From Poecilobothrus nobilitatus (lineage: Eukaryota; Arthropoda; Insecta; Diptera; Dolichopodidae): 64,000 bases of DNA. Where the stretch lies: assembly GCA_947095535.1 (NCBI GenBank), contig OX352774.1, forward strand, positions 221,824,965 through 221,888,964, written 5' to 3'. Positions 12,649-23,225 of the stretch are shown here, piece after piece. How positions within the stretch are numbered: the first letter of the stretch is position 1; every line of letters starts with the position of its first letter. A program made the position numbers and the translations under genes. Below the pieces are notes generated by a model that was given only the letters and a program-made list of their open reading frames with translations, searched no databases and was not told the origin of the DNA.

Positions 12649-13280
12649 TTATACCATATACTGAAAGTATAGGGTATATTAACTTTGGTATGGTGTTTGT
12701 AACCACCAAAAGGAGGCGAGTTAGATATGGATATGTATATATATTCTGAATCAGGATCACCTCCTGAGTCGATTTAGCGATGTCCGTCCGTCCGCCCGTT
12801 CGTCCGTTTGCACGATAACTCAAAAACTAGAGAAGCTATTTTGATGAAATTTATATAGTAGGTTATTCATTAAGAAAGGAAGGCTAATTTCTAATCTGAA
12901 CAAAATCGGTCCATGGGTTCGTGTACCTCCCATACAACTCCCAAAACCAACTACGCATATCTTCGAAATTAATAAAGATAGACACTTAAAATTTTGTACG
13001 AGGGTGTGTTTTCCTGAATCCCTGATATCCCTAAAATTTGGTATGAATTGAAGTGGTTGTTCGGGTACCTCCCATACAACTCCCAAAACCTAACAAGCAT
13101 ATTTTCGAATTTAATAAAGATAGAAATCTGAAGTTTTGTACAAAGGTTGCAAAAGCATTTATATTTTTAGCTTAGGTATATTAAAACTTATGAATTTTTA
13201 ATTTAATTTGAATTTTTTAGGTGTAGGGTATAAATAAGTCGGTTGCATCGACTTACTGTTAGTTTTACTTGTTAAATATT
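12649..13280 (+). mobile_element. Mini-me/DINE-1-like element with 3' hairpin
   Basis: The left side reads TTATACCATATACTGAAAGT, then GGTATATTAACTTTGG and GTTTGTAACCACC. The diagnostic segment CCTGAGTCGATTTAGCGATG follows, then a GTCCGTCCGTCC-type microsatellite (12781-12807), then CACGATAACTCAAAAACTAG. The body holds two units spaced about 142 bp, each with GTACCTCCCATACAACTCCC followed by TTCGAA and AATAAAGATAGA (12923 and 13065). The right end is GGTGTAGGGTATAAATAAG, a hairpin and ACTTGTT. This order (core, GTCY microsatellite, internal units, GGGTAT, hairpin, ACTTGTT) is what I know from a widespread dipteran repeat and is the main reason for calling the host a fly. It is non-coding; apparent open frames on the minus strand (12587-13086) are artefacts. 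Confidence 0.75.
13235..13255 (+). other. Terminal hairpin of the preceding element
   Basis: TAAGTCG (13235-13241) pairs perfectly with CGACTTA (13249-13255) around a 7-base loop. It lies about 25 bases inside the presumed end ACTTGTT. A short hairpin close to the 3' end is typical of Helitron-type and Helentron-type elements, where it is thought to mark termination of rolling-circle transfer. This is an inference from position. Confidence 0.65.
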
Positions 13281-14205
13281 TAAAAACGTTTTAAAAATAA
13301 AAAAAAATAAAAATCTTCTTTTATATTTTATTTCATTTAAGAACACGGGTTTTCTTTAAACAGAATCTGTAAAACTTTTCATGACTTTTATTAAATTATA
13401 AGGAAACCATTTTTCTTTCTTTTTAATTTTATTATCAAGAAAATTTTCTCTATTTCAAAGTTAATTTTTTTTTCTTTTTTTATATTTAGCTTTAATTTAA
13501 TTGATTTTTTTTTAACTTTTTCTTTTGTCTTTTTTTATTTTTGTTGTTTTATTTTAGGTTTTTTTTTTTTTTTGTTTTTCCTTTGGCAGTTTAAAACTTC
13601 AAAAAAAAAAAAACAGAAAACTAATATAAGGAGTAAGAACTAAGTGCACAATACATTAAAATAAGAAGCTAAACACCTGTTGTAAACTACTCTCTTTACT
13701 CTATATTTAAATAGGATTATTTTTAATAAATTTTTTTTATTCGTATATTGAAATAATAATTTAATATAAACTAAACATTATTATTAAGTAACAAATTGCT
13801 AGGTTTTATTTTAAAAGTTTTATATGTATTTAGTAAAAACAATTAATTTTGAAAATATGCCCTATAATATGATTATTACTTATATGAAAATTATGTTAAA
13901 AAATTTGTTTTACAACATAGTTTAAAAAAAAATATACATATTTGTATAAAATTTTAAATTTCGCAAAATTAGAGTTTAGTAATTAATTCTCTTATTTAAT
14001 ATGCAGCAAATATATCTTCTATCGATTATATATCCAACAAATAATTTTTAATTTACGCAGAAAAATGTGACTGTTTGGCGTCAACTCAGTAGCCACACAA
14101 AAGTCTCTTTTATTCCGCCTATTTACCATACGTTCTTATATTTCTTTATTCTGATTAGAAGTGTCACCCGAACTCAAACACAAAAATATCTCTTTTGATT
14201 AAAAT
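13281..14205. other. AT-rich stretch without recognisable feature
   Basis: Poly(A)/poly(T) blocks and AT-rich filler. No exon signal or RNA gene seen. Confidence 0.6.
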
Positions 14206-14253
14206 GTGTCATATATAAATGTCATAAGTGTATATAAGTGTCATATATAAATG
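14206..14253. repeat. Short direct repeat GTGTCATATATAAATG
   Basis: The 16-base unit GTGTCATATATAAATG is present at 14206-14221 and 14238-14253, 32 bases apart. Related partial units (ATGTGTCATAAA, GTGTATATAAGTG) lie around it. This is a small, young local duplication of AT-rich sequence. Confidence 0.8.
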
Positions 14254-14424
14254 TGTCATAAAAAGTTTACACTAATGAGTAGTTTTGAGTTCAAGATATT
14301 TCATCATTCACACACACACACAAACAAAAGTCTTGTTCATTGACTTTTTCTCATTAAATCATGCCCAAAAGCCGGAAAATAGTATACCTAATCGTATTAC
14401 TTAATGGTAGAAAATGGTGTTTCA

Positions 14425-14640
14425 TGATCTTATACAATAGCCGAAATAATCAAAGGTTGACCAAAATGTTAATGAAAATAATAATTCAAGAAACTGAAGT
14501 TAATACTCTAATATTTTGTGACTTCATGGATGATATTTTTCATTTTTCCATTACCATTTCAGTGTATGTATATGTATACTATATACCTTTCCACTATACC
14601 ATCCAATACTCCACTATAGGTTCATCATGTTGGTTAATAT
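14425..14640 (+). repeat. Dispersed 'CAAGAAACTGAA' repeat, copy 1
   Basis: The segment has TCTTATACAATAGC, then AATAATCAA, then ATAATTCAAGAAACTGAAGT and TGTGACTTCATGGATGAT. The same words in the same order occur at 37840-38000 (plus strand). The second half also occurs at 47118-47260, so this is an interspersed family. An open frame crosses it (14361-14642), but its encoded sequence is unlike any family I know and is not preserved in the other copies. The class of element is unknown. Confidence 0.6.
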
Positions 14641-17600
14641 AATCAAATAATGCTACCAAAAAAATGAAAAAAATGAAATAAAACTGAGATTTAATTCTGT
14701 TGCAGCAGTAGCTGAATATACTCGTAGATCTTTCCAAATTCAAATATAAAAAATTTTAAAAAGAAAAAAAAAATCAATTAAAATTAATTGATATTTAATA
14801 CCTACATGTCTACGTATTTTCTGAATTAGTTATAAGTTAAAACTTATAAAAACTTATAAAAAATTAAAGCTTTTTTTAATTACATTTAATTATTATGATA
14901 ATTACTTGTTGACTCAGTTAATAAAAAAAAAAACCAATAACAGCAATTTTTTCACTTAACACTTTTCTTTCAAAAATTTGACTGTCCTTTTTAATATAAT
15001 CCATTTATACATTTTCAATTTTTTTTTTGCCATTTCACCTCACCGTTACACGTAAATTGTCAATAATAAATTTTTTTTTTTCTTACCTTTTTTTACCAGT
15101 TTTTTTTTTTTTCATTTCTATACTTTTGCATATTTCGTAATTTTTTTTTTTTTTTTTAACCATAACCATTTCTGAAATAAAAATTATAAAAAATATACAC
15201 ACATTCATAGTTCATACATATTAATATATATCTACAACTACACACGCAAACAAAAAAACAATAGACAGATTATATTTACAATGAAATATTAGTAATATTA
15301 ACATTTAAATTGCGTGCTATTTACAACTTAACATTTCATTTCGAGTTTTTACTATTTTTTTTTTCTGCCTTTTTTTTTTGTTATTAATTTGTTTTTTTTT
15401 TGCTTTTAATATACATTAGGAACAAGCTTTAATATTAGCTATTCCAGCTTGTACATATTTAAAATTGGTCATATTTCATCATAACACATCGGTCAAAACA
15501 TTAAAAATATTATAACAGTAAATTTTCGACCAAATTGACCAAAATGTTAACTGAAAAAATTTTACACAATCGAATAAACTAACAATAAAAATAAGAACAT
15601 GAAAAAACAAAACAAAAAATAATAATAACGGTTGATTAACAGAAACAACAAAAAGAAAGAAATAAAACTTTAAGTTACTTAGACGAATATCTAACAAAAC
15701 AAAAACAAAAAAATTGAACAAGTTTTTTGTCGGTTTATTTGACAGCAATAACTGTAATGAAAATAATTACAATAAAAGCAGTTGTAATAATAATAATAAT
15801 AATAGTTAATAATATACTGTAATGTTGTAGTTTTTCATTGATTTTCATTTATCCCAATGTTATACATATTATATACACATAATATATAATAGATACTAAT
15901 CATTTTGTGTGCATTAGTATTCTCTATGGGGTCATTAAGTGATTTTGATTTCTTTTTATTCTCTTCTCTTTTTCTCTTTCTGTTTTTAATTTTATTTTGA
16001 CTTTACGTCCCTTTCGATACCGATAACTGATCACTACTTAAATAATTTACGTTCAAATATTTTAATACTAAAGCTAAATGGTTGCAAATTATTTATAAAA
16101 GTTTTAGTTTACGTTCATAATGCCTAAATAATAATTGTTCGAATTTAAGAAATATTTTTATTTTGAAAGGATTAAAGTCTTAAATAGCATTTTTATAAAA
16201 ATTTAATAAATTAAAATTATGGCACTTTTAGTTCACCTATATCACTTTTAGTGTAATAATTTTAATTTAACGATAAATTGAAAACGGCTTGTATAGATTT
16301 TATTTACAACTATAGTTAAAAACGGTTAAAAAAATTTAAAAAAAAACGCAAAACTTATTTGTTATTTTCTTTATCATTTTATTTTTTTCTTTTCTTTTTT
16401 TCTTTCTAAATGTTCTAATAGCGAAATACCCAAATTACATAAATTTGATCAAATTCTCTAAATTCATAATGCTATCGGATATGAAATAAACTTAATATCA
16501 CCTTCTGAATATTTTACTAATATTTCGAAAACTGTCAAACAGCTGTCAATTTTTTTTATTATTTTTCATATTATTCCAAAAACAATAAGAGTTCAGGACT
16601 TGTTTTAGTTTTACTTATTTTATTTTTCATGTAACGAAAATAAAAACTGTAGTTGAAAAAAGCTTCAGTGACTATATATTAGAACACAAACCAGGACAAA
16701 TAGCAAAAAACTTTTTGCAAGTGTCATTTACATACGTACCAAATGACATCTATATAGTATTATATACTTAAAATTCCAAACATTTAACTCAATTAATTTA
16801 GAAGCCATCGGAAATGGATTAAGGTTATACTTTAAAGAAAGATATATTCTTTCTTGACCTCATTTTACACAGACCAACTTTATTAGATATAATTAATTTT
16901 TTTTTTTTTTTTGTTTTTATGCAATTATATTTTCTAACTACTATTAATAAAAAAATAAAAACTGTTATATGAATAAATGTTCCTTTTATGTATATTATAT
17001 GTATATATTTACAAACCATTAAAACTATTTCAATCGTTCAAATGATATTTGAGGGAGAAAAAACGAAAAAAAAAAAAAAAAGACAAAGAAAAGAAAAGTG
17101 TTAGAGTAGGGAGAGACCAAATACAAAAAAAAAAAAAAAAACGAAAAGTACTAAATTAATGGTAGGTAGTGGTTATAATTTTGTAGGCCTTAAGGAATGA
17201 ATAAATAAATGACGTATTTATTTCTTTTTTTTTTTTTCTGGTAGATTTGAAATAAATCAATTCAATTAAGAAGAAAAATTTTACTCTTTCCTAAACTTTA
17301 ATGAGTGATTATAATCAAATAATATATAGTATCTATACTACACTACTATACCTATACCTATTTACCTATACTACTTTAATTTTTCTATTATATTTGTTTA
17401 TTTTTTTTTTTTTTGCATGTTGCACTTAATTTGATAAAATTTATTTTAGATTTTTTAAATTAACACTTAGTAACATTTAATTGTATGTAATTTCTAGACG
17501 AAATCAATTAATTTTTTTTTATTTAATTTATTTTTAACTTAATTATAGTTAAAATGTTTATGAGTATTAGTTTATTGTGTATTTGAACAAAATGTCACCT

Positions 17601-18064
17601 AATATTATTTGATATATTATTATTCAATTAAATGTTAAATTTATAAATGAAAAATAACTCAAACTTAAAAAACCAAAAAAAAAAACAAAAAAAAAAAAAA
17701 ATTTTTTTTCATATTATATTTAATAAATCACACCGAATAATTGAAATTATTATAAAACTTTTGATTACTAATTTTTTTTTTTTTCTTATGTACAAAAAGT
17801 TAATTTCGTTAAATTAATCCATAATTATATATTTTGTATAAATATTTAATTTAGATAATTGGAATAGAAGAAAATAAATAAAAAAAAAAAAACAGGAAAA
17901 AATAATATTGAAACGTAAATTATTAGTGTTGTCGTTTTTATTTTTAATACTTTTATTTTGATATATTTATGTTTATTTTTTTTTTTTTTTGATTTTTTAT
18001 TGTTATTTTTGTCTGCTAAACCTACACCTTTTTTTTTTTTTTTTTTCTTTTATTTATATAAAAG
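14641..18064. other. AT-rich non-coding stretch
   Basis: About 3.4 kb of low-complexity DNA with numerous poly(A) and poly(T) runs of 10-17 bases. The open frames at 15479-15748 and 16825-17019 are F/L/I/K-rich artefacts. No supportable feature. Confidence 0.6.
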
Positions 18065-19110
18065 TCACCTTCAACAGTGAATTATAAGGCGAGGACATTG
18101 GTCCGGAAAAAAAAAATGGACATTAGTCCGGAAGAAAATGTATCAAAATCAAACATAAAATTTCGGTTTAATGTCCAAAAAATGTCTACAGTGTTCTGGC
18201 AAAAAATTAGAAATTTCAAAACTCTGTCCAAATTTTTTGTATATATTAATCCGGATTATTTTTTAGATTTTCTTTCATACCTTCTATTTTAAATTCTTTG
18301 ATCTCCTTTTAAATTTTTTGAAATATGTTTTTTAATTAAATTTAATTAAAAATAATTAGAAAGGATGTTGGAATTGGTTACAAAGTCAGTGTATTCCTTT
18401 TTATATGCATGTAAATAGGAAATTCTGAGTTTAAAGGGACTTTAGAATTGCATTCAAAATCAGGGTGCTTTCTTCATTGAAAATATTTATATATTATATT
18501 ATTTTTATGCGGGATTCTGAATTATGCGGGATTGATTCAAAATCAATTTGCCTCCTTTTCTAAAATATGCTAATTTATGTATATGGTAGATTACGAATTT
18601 AGAGAGATTTTATAGTTATTTAAAAAATCATGGTTGTTCGCCTTTTTCCAAAATATGTACATTTGGTGGCGGGACAAAATTTAACGCGGACAAAGAGTTG
18701 CGAAGGATTTTAAAGTTGGATTCAAAATTAGGGTTATACGCTTTTTACAGAATATTTAAATGATTTTCGAGTTAAATTTCTAATTTTGTGAAATACAATA
18801 TTCTTTTATTGAATACAAAAAATTATTTTATTTGAATTTTAAACTTTGAACTTGTAGAAAACGATGAATAAATTATAATATTTTTTGGAAAAAAAGTTTC
18901 GGAATGTCAATTAAAATTGGATATTAGTCCAAATTTTCTTTTTTTTCCGGATTAATATCCATTTTTCTTTCAGCGTCAATGTCCAATATTTTTTTCAAAC
19001 CAATAAGGCAATTTTTTTGGGCATTAGTCTGAAAATTCTCCAAACTATAATGTCCAATTTTTCCATACTAATGTATATTTCTTTTCCGGATCAATGTCAT
19101 ATGTCACCTG
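18065..19110. mobile_element. Putative ~1 kb element with iterated GGACATTAGTCC motifs at both ends
   Basis: Both ends carry several copies of a near-palindromic word. On the left it reads GGACATTGGTCCGGA (18093-18107) and GGACATTAGTCCGGA (18118-18132), then TTAATCCGGATTA (18246-18258). On the right the word is often inverted: GGATATTAGTCC (18919-18930), TCCGGATTAATATCC (18946-18960), CGTCAATGTCC (18974-18984), GGGCATTAGTCTGA (19019-19032) and TCCGGATCAATGTC (19085-19098). The outermost copies are in opposite orientation, giving a subterminal inverted-repeat layout like that where transposases bind multiple sites. The words GTCACCT and GAATTAT lie just outside both ends (18064-18085; 19101-19116), in the same direction. 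No transposase frame exists. The middle holds a separate tandem repeat. Family unknown. Confidence 0.5.
18365..18790 (+). repeat. Degenerate tandem repeat, locus 1 (about 5 units of 70-110 bp)
   Basis: Successive units carry a motif close to TTGGATTCAAAATCAGGGT, then a CCTTTTT-type pyrimidine block and an A-rich AAAATATTTA-like word, ending in GCGGGATT or AGGGACTTT. Motif starts are near 18372, 18448, 18532, 18612 and 18716. Spacing is irregular, so the array is old. Two other loci, at 21325-21540 and 26885-27050, have the same unit. It sits inside the GGACATTAGTCC element at this locus but not visibly so at the others. Confidence 0.6.
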
Positions 19111-19719
19111 AATTATGTTACAATATTTTTTTTTTGTGAGTTTCTGTGCTGAGAGGTTCATTTTAATTGGAGAGTTGAATATTAGAATTCCTAATAAAAA
19201 AATTGGTTTACAAATATATCAAAAATTAAAGTAAATATATAAGTTGGAAAAAAAATATTATTGTTTAATTTATAGGATATAGTGACAGCACAACACAACA
19301 ACAACAACAACATATCTATCCGATCCATCATATAATATAAAACTAACAATATTATAAAAATAAGAATAGAAAAAGGATGTGTAATATAATATCGATAATA
19401 TATAGGAATTTTATTTATTTTGTATAATTGAAATGTAAAATTTTTTATGTAGTATGTAATAAACTCTATATATCATTATTTATAAATTACAATTTTTGTT
19501 TTTTATTTAAGGTTAATTTTTATTTACTTTATATATTTTACATATTTTTTTTTTGCTTTGATTTTCCCAATAAAAAAATTTCCTTCTAAAATGGATTATT
19601 GCTCCTAAATCCTGTACAAAACAAAAAAAAAGTAATTTAGGATATTATGGTAACTTTTAATAGTTTATTTTTTCATTGGAATATAATTATAATTTATGCA
19701 TGCATATATTATGTATATA
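19111..19719. other. AT-rich spacer with ACA microsatellite
   Basis: A/T-rich filler containing an (ACA)n run at about 19290-19311. Nothing else recognised. Confidence 0.6.
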
Positions 19720-20261
19720 TACAGGGTGGTCCAGACCATGCGTATCAGCTTTTCAAGAAGGAAAGGAGTCGTTATTTTAATATATGAAAAAAAATTTGAT
19801 CAACTGAATAGGGTGTCTCTCTATCTCTCTCTATCGATTGGTGATATTTTAAACTTCCGAAAAGGACCGGAAATAAATTTAGACGGGAATTAATTTTCAA
19901 ATTGAAATTACTAAAATTTATAAGGAAAAAATATGAAAGATTTTTATTTTATTTTTATTAATTTTAAAAGGAAAATAATTAGAAAACAAAAAAGCATTAT
20001 TAAGTCAAAAGTTTTATATTTTTTGACATAGAATCCAAATTTTGCATCGAAAAGTATCCGTTTACATTTGAGAATCTCGATTTCGCTGAATTTCCGGTTT
20101 AAAAAACCTATTTCCGGTTCTTTCCGCAAGTGTAAAATATCACCCCAATCGATATAAAACTCCCTACTTAGCTTATCGTTTTTTTTTTTTATATTTTATG
20201 ACTTCTTCTTATAATGGCTCCTTTCCTTCTTAAAAACCCGATACGCATGGGTCACCCTGTA
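19720..20261. mobile_element. MITE with long imperfect terminal inverted repeats
   Basis: The left end CAGGGTGGTCCAGACCATGC, followed by GTATC, starts at 19722. The right end, read in reverse complement from 20259, starts CAGGGTGACCCATGCGTATC. Both arms continue through TTTT-AAGAAGGAAAGGAG. They remain alignable, with gaps, to ATCGATTGG-GTGATATTTTA and GACCGGAAATA or GAACCGGAAATA, so each arm is about 170-190 bp long. Both ends abut TA inside TATATA, consistent with a TA target-site duplication as made by Tc1/mariner-type transposases. The total is about 540 bp with no transposase. Frames within it (19696-19893, 19944-20129) are artefacts of the arms. The mariner affiliation is inferred from TA plus the CAGGGTG-type terminus. 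Confidence 0.85.
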
Positions 20262-21324
20262 TATTATATATATATATATATTTATATATAATGTAAAGTT
20301 TTATATAATATTTATATATAGTATATAAATATATTAGGTAATAAATAGCACAATTAATTATGAGATAAAATAAACTGCTAGACAAATAATTAATTACAAA
20401 ATGAAATAAAAATAAGTAAAAATATAGAGTGAAAATTAATAATAAATTATTTAACCCTATATATATTATATATCCCCCCTTAAACAAAAAGTTGAGGACT
20501 TGTAATTGTATAAGTAATTATTTCGTTTTTCATTTTATTAATTTTTATGATTTATATATTTTTGTTTTTCGTTTTCTATAAAAAGATTAAATCTTTTTAA
20601 TGTTTAGTTATTTAATATTTGTAAATGAATTAAATTTTATGTAATATTTTTGCTTTTTCCAGGAAAACTATATTTTTCTTTTTTTCAATTAAAAAAGTTA
20701 TGATAAACCTTTAATATTTTGACTATTAACAAACATATGGATAGTATCTACATTTTGGAATATGAAAAAAATGTTAGAATTTAAGAGTTATTACAACTTA
20801 AACAATCCAATAGACTGAAATTTCTGATTATATTTACTAAAATTAATTAAAAATTAAAAATATATAATTTTAGATATTAAACATATTAACATTAGATATT
20901 CATATTAATTTAAAGTGAAATTATATGATTTTGCATTAAAAACCCTTTTTTGCTTGTGTAAGTTATTTTTTAATCGTAATACACGGCATGTTAAAAATGA
21001 ATGTTTAATTAAATGTTTTTTGGACTTCACCTTTGAAAATTTTTGAAATTCACCTTTGATTAATTTATACTGACAGAAGTTCACCTAAATGCCATAATGA
21101 TATAAAATCAACCAAGAAAGAAAAAAATTGTCTTTTTAAGCATTAAAAAATTAAAAATAATATAAAATTATAATGATTACTTTGTTTCCATATTTTTAAT
21201 ATATTTATTACTTTGAATTATCGTTTGATATTGACAAAATTAACTATAAAATGCCATCTCTGAATTAGGATAATATACTACTTTAAATGTTTTATTGTTC
21301 AAGTATGGAGAATGCTTCCTATCT
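20262..21324. other. AT-rich stretch
   Basis: An ATATAT-rich block follows the MITE (20262-20340), then A/T-rich filler. The open frame at 20230-20487 spans the MITE edge and microsatellite and is not a gene. No feature supported. Confidence 0.6.
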
Positions 21325-21540
21325 TATAAAAATTATCAGGATTTAAAGGTTGGTTACAAAACCAAAGTTTTAGTTATTTGTTTTTGGCCGGTTTTTTTGG
21401 TGTTTTATTACTAAAATGTTTATATCGCAAAAATAATTAGGAGGGATTTTACAGTTTGTTACAAAACCAGGACTTTCAGTTATTTGTTCAGTGGGGGTTG
21501 GGGACAGGGGATATTTTAAGTAGAAAATATTGTTTCTTTG
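21325..21540 (+). repeat. Degenerate tandem repeat, locus 2
   Basis: Two units related to those at 18365-18790. One has GGATTTAAAGGTTGGTTACAA followed by AACCAAAGTTTTAGTTATTTG, the other GGGATTTTACAGTTTGTTACA followed by AAACCAGGACTTTCAGTTAT. Unit spacing is about 105 bp. The locus is bordered by T-rich low-complexity sequence. Confidence 0.5.
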
Positions 21541-22279
21541 TGCGCTCAGATTTTTTTTTTTTTAAATTCTGTATATTTGGAATTTTTTTTTTTGGGATTA
21601 TGTATTTTGGAATTTCATATTTTCGGAGTTTAAATCTGGGATTTTGATTTTGAGATAATAGTCCCAATCAATTTGCACAGGTTTGCAAATTATCAATATT
21701 TTAACTCTTAAGAAGAAGAAAAATTCAGAAATTTTTTTTGTTACGACTTAAGTTTATATTCAATCCATACAAAATTACAAGTTTCAAATTTTTTTGTAGT
21801 TTGTATAAGGAAAATTTTTCAATTTTTTATGATATAATACGTAAAAAATACACCAAAGTGTAATGAATTTGTACTGGTTGAAGTATACAGGTTAAATTTA
21901 TATACCCATACCATAATATATTAAACCTGTAATGCGTATCAAGAAATTTTATTAGAAAATTGAAGTGCAAACTATAAAACTTTTGATTTTATTTTGGTAC
22001 ATAAGTACATTAAACCATTTAGCATAGGCTGAACTATTTAACTATTTTTATGTCCAAATAAAACTAAAACCTTTATGAATTGAATCCCAATTTAATGACA
22101 AACAATGGTGAAACATATCACAAGTCTAGCATTATATAAATATATCTTTTGTTAATCGCTTTTTGATAACTATTAAAATGTGAAATATTTATAACAGTTG
22201 ATGGAATGGCATACAGTGTTTTAATAATTATGCAATAACTGCTGAAGTTTTAGATATAATACAATATGCTTCTTATAAT
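21541..22279. other. AT-rich stretch without recognisable feature
   Basis: Contains further weak traces of GGGATTTTGATTTTGAG-like words just after the tandem repeat (to about 21660), then plain A/T-rich filler. Confidence 0.55.
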
Positions 22280-23225
22280 TTAAAATTTCGACATTTTTAA
22301 TCTAGCTTTTTTAAAATCTCACTTATTAAAATCTCGATTTTTTAAATTGTGTCTAATTTTTGAATTAGAATATCCTGAATGTATGCAATTTTTTATGTTT
22401 ATTTTAAATGATATTTTACCTTACTCTGGCTGGCTTCTCTACAATTTGTCGTATAAATCTTTCGCCTTTTACCTTAAGAATATATCGTTAAATTGAATTC
22501 TATTAAATCAATTGATTATGCAAGTAAATGCAATAAAATGATTTGAATTCTTAGAATTTTTATAGTTTCTGCACTTTCAAAATGTTTGATAGTACAAAAT
22601 AGGTTTGAAATTAAGAATTTTATTTTCTTATTTAAAATAAGATATAAAAAAGATATAAAAAAAAAAAAAAATATAGAAAGGATACAATAAAACAGATAGA
22701 AATAGTGGTCACGGACGAATGGACAGACAAAACTTAATCCACTATTTTTTTTATTCAGATCCGAACGTTACACTTGAATTTATATCTACCATGCTTAACT
22801 TCGAGGTACAAATGAAAGAGCAATTTTAATATAACCTACGATAGTAGATAATATAATAAAATAGATTTTAAAAAAAAAATAGCTCAAAATATAAATATAA
22901 CCAAAATTTGAGAAAACTTGATTTTAGTATTTGTTATAATATGTAGCATAAGGCTATTTTTTGATTATTAAAAACTTGAAAATGTGTACTATATATTCTT
23001 TGTAATAAAATTTTATTATTTTATCCTAAAAAACAAAATTTTAAAAATCTATGCAATTTGTACCGACGGTTTTTGATTTTGGAAAATTTTATATTTGGAA
23101 AGTTTTTCGAGAAGTTTCGACATTAAAAAGCGAAATTTTAAAAATATAAAATTTTAAAAAACCAGATTTTCAAAAACCGAAATTTTAAAAAGCGAGATTT
23201 TAAAAAAGAAATATTAAAAATGTGA
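22280..23225. repeat. Region bounded by inverted arrays of a ~15-18-bp A/T-rich unit
   Basis: At 23108-23222 a unit like AAAAAGCGAAATTTT is repeated about six times with small changes (AAAAACCGAAATTTT, AAAAAGCGAGATTTT and others), preceded by GTTTCGACATTAAAAAG. At 22283-22340 the same unit is present in the opposite orientation, next to AATTTCGACATTTTTAA. The two arrays therefore face each other about 0.8 kb apart, a foldback layout. The enclosed DNA includes a mini-me-like head fragment at 22690-22860. A transposon with short-repeat ends is one reading. Two independent AT-rich minisatellites is the other. Confidence 0.45.
22690..22860 (-). mobile_element. Mini-me-like head fragment (minus strand)
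   Basis: On the minus strand it reads TATTAAAATTGCTCTTTCAT, TTGTACCTCGAAGTTAAGC, GGTAGATATAAATTC and then TTTGTCTGTCCATTCGTCCG. These are diverged versions of the head and GTCY tract seen at 7962-8110 and 31640-31790. Only the head is preserved. Confidence 0.55.

Noticed and set aside
12587..13086. Two minus-strand frames with an apparently normal amino-acid mix
   Set aside because: They lie wholly inside a mini-me-like element, and the apparent similarity between their parts reflects the element's internal repeats.
14361..14642. 93-residue frame
   Set aside because: It crosses a dispersed repeat whose other copies contain stops and insertions in this frame.
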